64,000 nucleotides of DNA from Peptostreptococcaceae bacterium (GTDB lineage: Bacteria > Bacillota > Clostridia > Peptostreptococcales > Peptostreptococcaceae): positions 175,646-239,645 of the forward strand of contig CABIZO010000006.1 in assembly GCA_902363255.1 (NCBI GenBank), given 5' to 3'. The position numbers and the translations under genes were made by a program. This document shows positions 63,406 to 64,000 of this stretch, piece after piece (position 1 is the stretch's first letter; every line of letters starts with the position of its first letter). The notes under the pieces are model-generated. The model was not told the origin of the DNA, made no database searches, and worked only from the letters and a program-made list of their open reading frames with translations.

Positions 63406-63825
63406 ATGAGTCATACACATTTTAACATAGAAGAAAGAGAAAGTATACTGAAACATATAACACAATGAATATCTATTAATAAAATAGCTACACTTTTAGG
63501 ACGAAATAAAAGCTCTATTAGCAGGGAATTAAAAAGGAATAGCACTAATGGATTCTATAGTCTATCTAGAGCCCAAAATTTATATCAAAATAATAGAAAA
63601 AGATATGGTAGAAAAAATATAATTAAGAGTAATATTGAGCTTAAAGAGGCTATCACCGAAGGCTTGAAATAAGATTGGTCACCTAAACAAATATCTGTAA
63701 GATTTAAGTATAATGGCAAATCCATTGTATCATTCAAAACAATATATAGAGCTATTTACTTAGATTTATTTGATGTATCAAAAAAGAAGTTTTTAAGACG
63801 TAAAGGTAAATCAAAAAAGCGCTAG
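63406..63825 (+). pseudogene. IS30-family transposase, decayed and truncated
   Basis: AAGGAG and an ATG begin MSHTHFNIEERESILKHI, the IS30 start, followed by the helix-turn-helix IATLLGRNKSSISRELKRN. In-frame stops occur at codon 21 (TGA, 63466) and codon 89 (TAA, 63670). The frame continues DWSPKQISVRFKYNG and stops at 63823 after 139 codons, against about 320 in an intact gene. The catalytic DDE part is missing. The break coincides with the start of an IS3-family end. Confidence 0.85.
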
Positions 63826-63836
63826 AGCATTATTCT

Positions 63837-64000
63837 GAACTGCCCCCTGTCAAGTAGACAGTGGAAATAATAAAAATTAAGCAACTAAGGTCTGAGTCCG
63901 ATATTCAATCGGACTTAGGCCTTTTAGTTTTTTCTGTAACCTTCTATTGTTATAAAAGTCTATATAATTATCAATTGCAATTTTTAACTCATCAAAGCTA
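63837..64000 (-). mobile_element. IS3-family (IS150-like) element, right end, runs off the window
   Basis: A terminus-like sequence (CTGCCCCCTGTCAAGTAGAC, 63840-63859) lies between the IS30 remnant and an OrfB 3' end. The other end is outside the window, so the exact boundary and any target duplication cannot be checked. Confidence 0.65.
63877..64000 (-). CDS. IS3-family transposase OrfB, C-terminal 40 residues (partial)
   Basis: Reads FDELKIAIDNYIDFYNNRR, then LKGLSPIEYRTQ and LVA before TAA (63877-63879). YNxxRxxxxLxxxSPxEY is the standard end of IS3/IS150 OrfB, just after the catalytic glutamate. The rest of the gene continues beyond position 64000. The visible frame is intact. Confidence 0.88.
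   Translation of the reverse strand, partial: SFDELKIAIDNYIDFYNNRRLQKKLKGLSPIEYRTQTLVA

Noticed and set aside
1..64000. CRISPR array or cas genes
   Set aside because: No regularly spaced identical repeats and no Cas-like product were seen; the only dispersed repeats are R1-R4, kilobases apart except R1 and R2.

Overview
The window is AT-rich DNA with family content and gene order typical of the Peptostreptococcaceae (Clostridioides, Paraclostridium, Terrisporobacter and relatives). The strongest pointer is the acetyl-CoA (Wood-Ljungdahl) block at about 32-51.4 kb: cooS, cooC, fhs, fchA, folD, metV, metF, lpdA, a second cooC, acsD, acsC, acsE, acsB, gcvH, then the corrinoid activator. From memory this is the order in Clostridioides difficile. 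I do not name a species.

Layout. 0-16.4 kb is mostly housekeeping: PFL activase, the ThiI/cysteine desulfurase pair, a candidate small RNA, asparaginase, a polar amino-acid ABC transporter behind a T-box leader, a UvrD/PcrA-like helicase, a YprB-like nuclease, a DUF218 protein, a CPBP protease, a ClC transporter, a Na+/H+ antiporter and tRNA-Ser(GCU). 16.4-31.9 kb is a nested mobile region. An IS1595-family element with a 13-bp inverted repeat and a perfect 8-bp target duplication is split inside its transposase gene by a 13.8-kb Tn554-like transposon (tnpA, tnpB, tnpC). The transposon carries acetyltransferases, a YczE-like membrane protein, a FAS1 protein, several broken genes and an unfamiliar two-gene unit that includes a DUF91/NucS-like nuclease. 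31.9-51.9 kb is the carbonyl/methyl branch of the acetyl-CoA pathway, flanked by a nickel-handling group (His-rich protein, DUF3842, CooT) and the corrinoid activator. 51.9-62.5 kb holds a TPR/radical-SAM pair, two unknown genes, argS, DUF523, mutS2 and pepD. The right edge has a decayed secreted-protein gene and an IS30 pseudogene ending against an IS3-family element.

How the genes work together. Fhs, FchA, FolD and MetF/MetV take formate to methyl-THF. AcsE passes the methyl group to the corrinoid protein AcsCD, which the ASKHA protein keeps reductively active. CooS supplies CO, and AcsB joins methyl, CO and CoA. The two CooC ATPases, CooT and the His-rich protein are expected to serve nickel insertion into CooS and AcsB. 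GcvH and LpdA are two shared glycine-cleavage components and suggest a link from glycine to methylene-THF. No formate dehydrogenase or hydrogenase is visible here. The PFL activase at the left edge suggests one source of formate.

Less expected signals: four copies of a structured dispersed repeat (one inside the T-box leader, two with covarying hairpin arms), a candidate sRNA whose three hairpins each carry a CCCC run, and unusually G-rich Shine-Dalgarno sites in the acetyl-CoA block. Family names rest on my recognition of motifs and order; no search was run.
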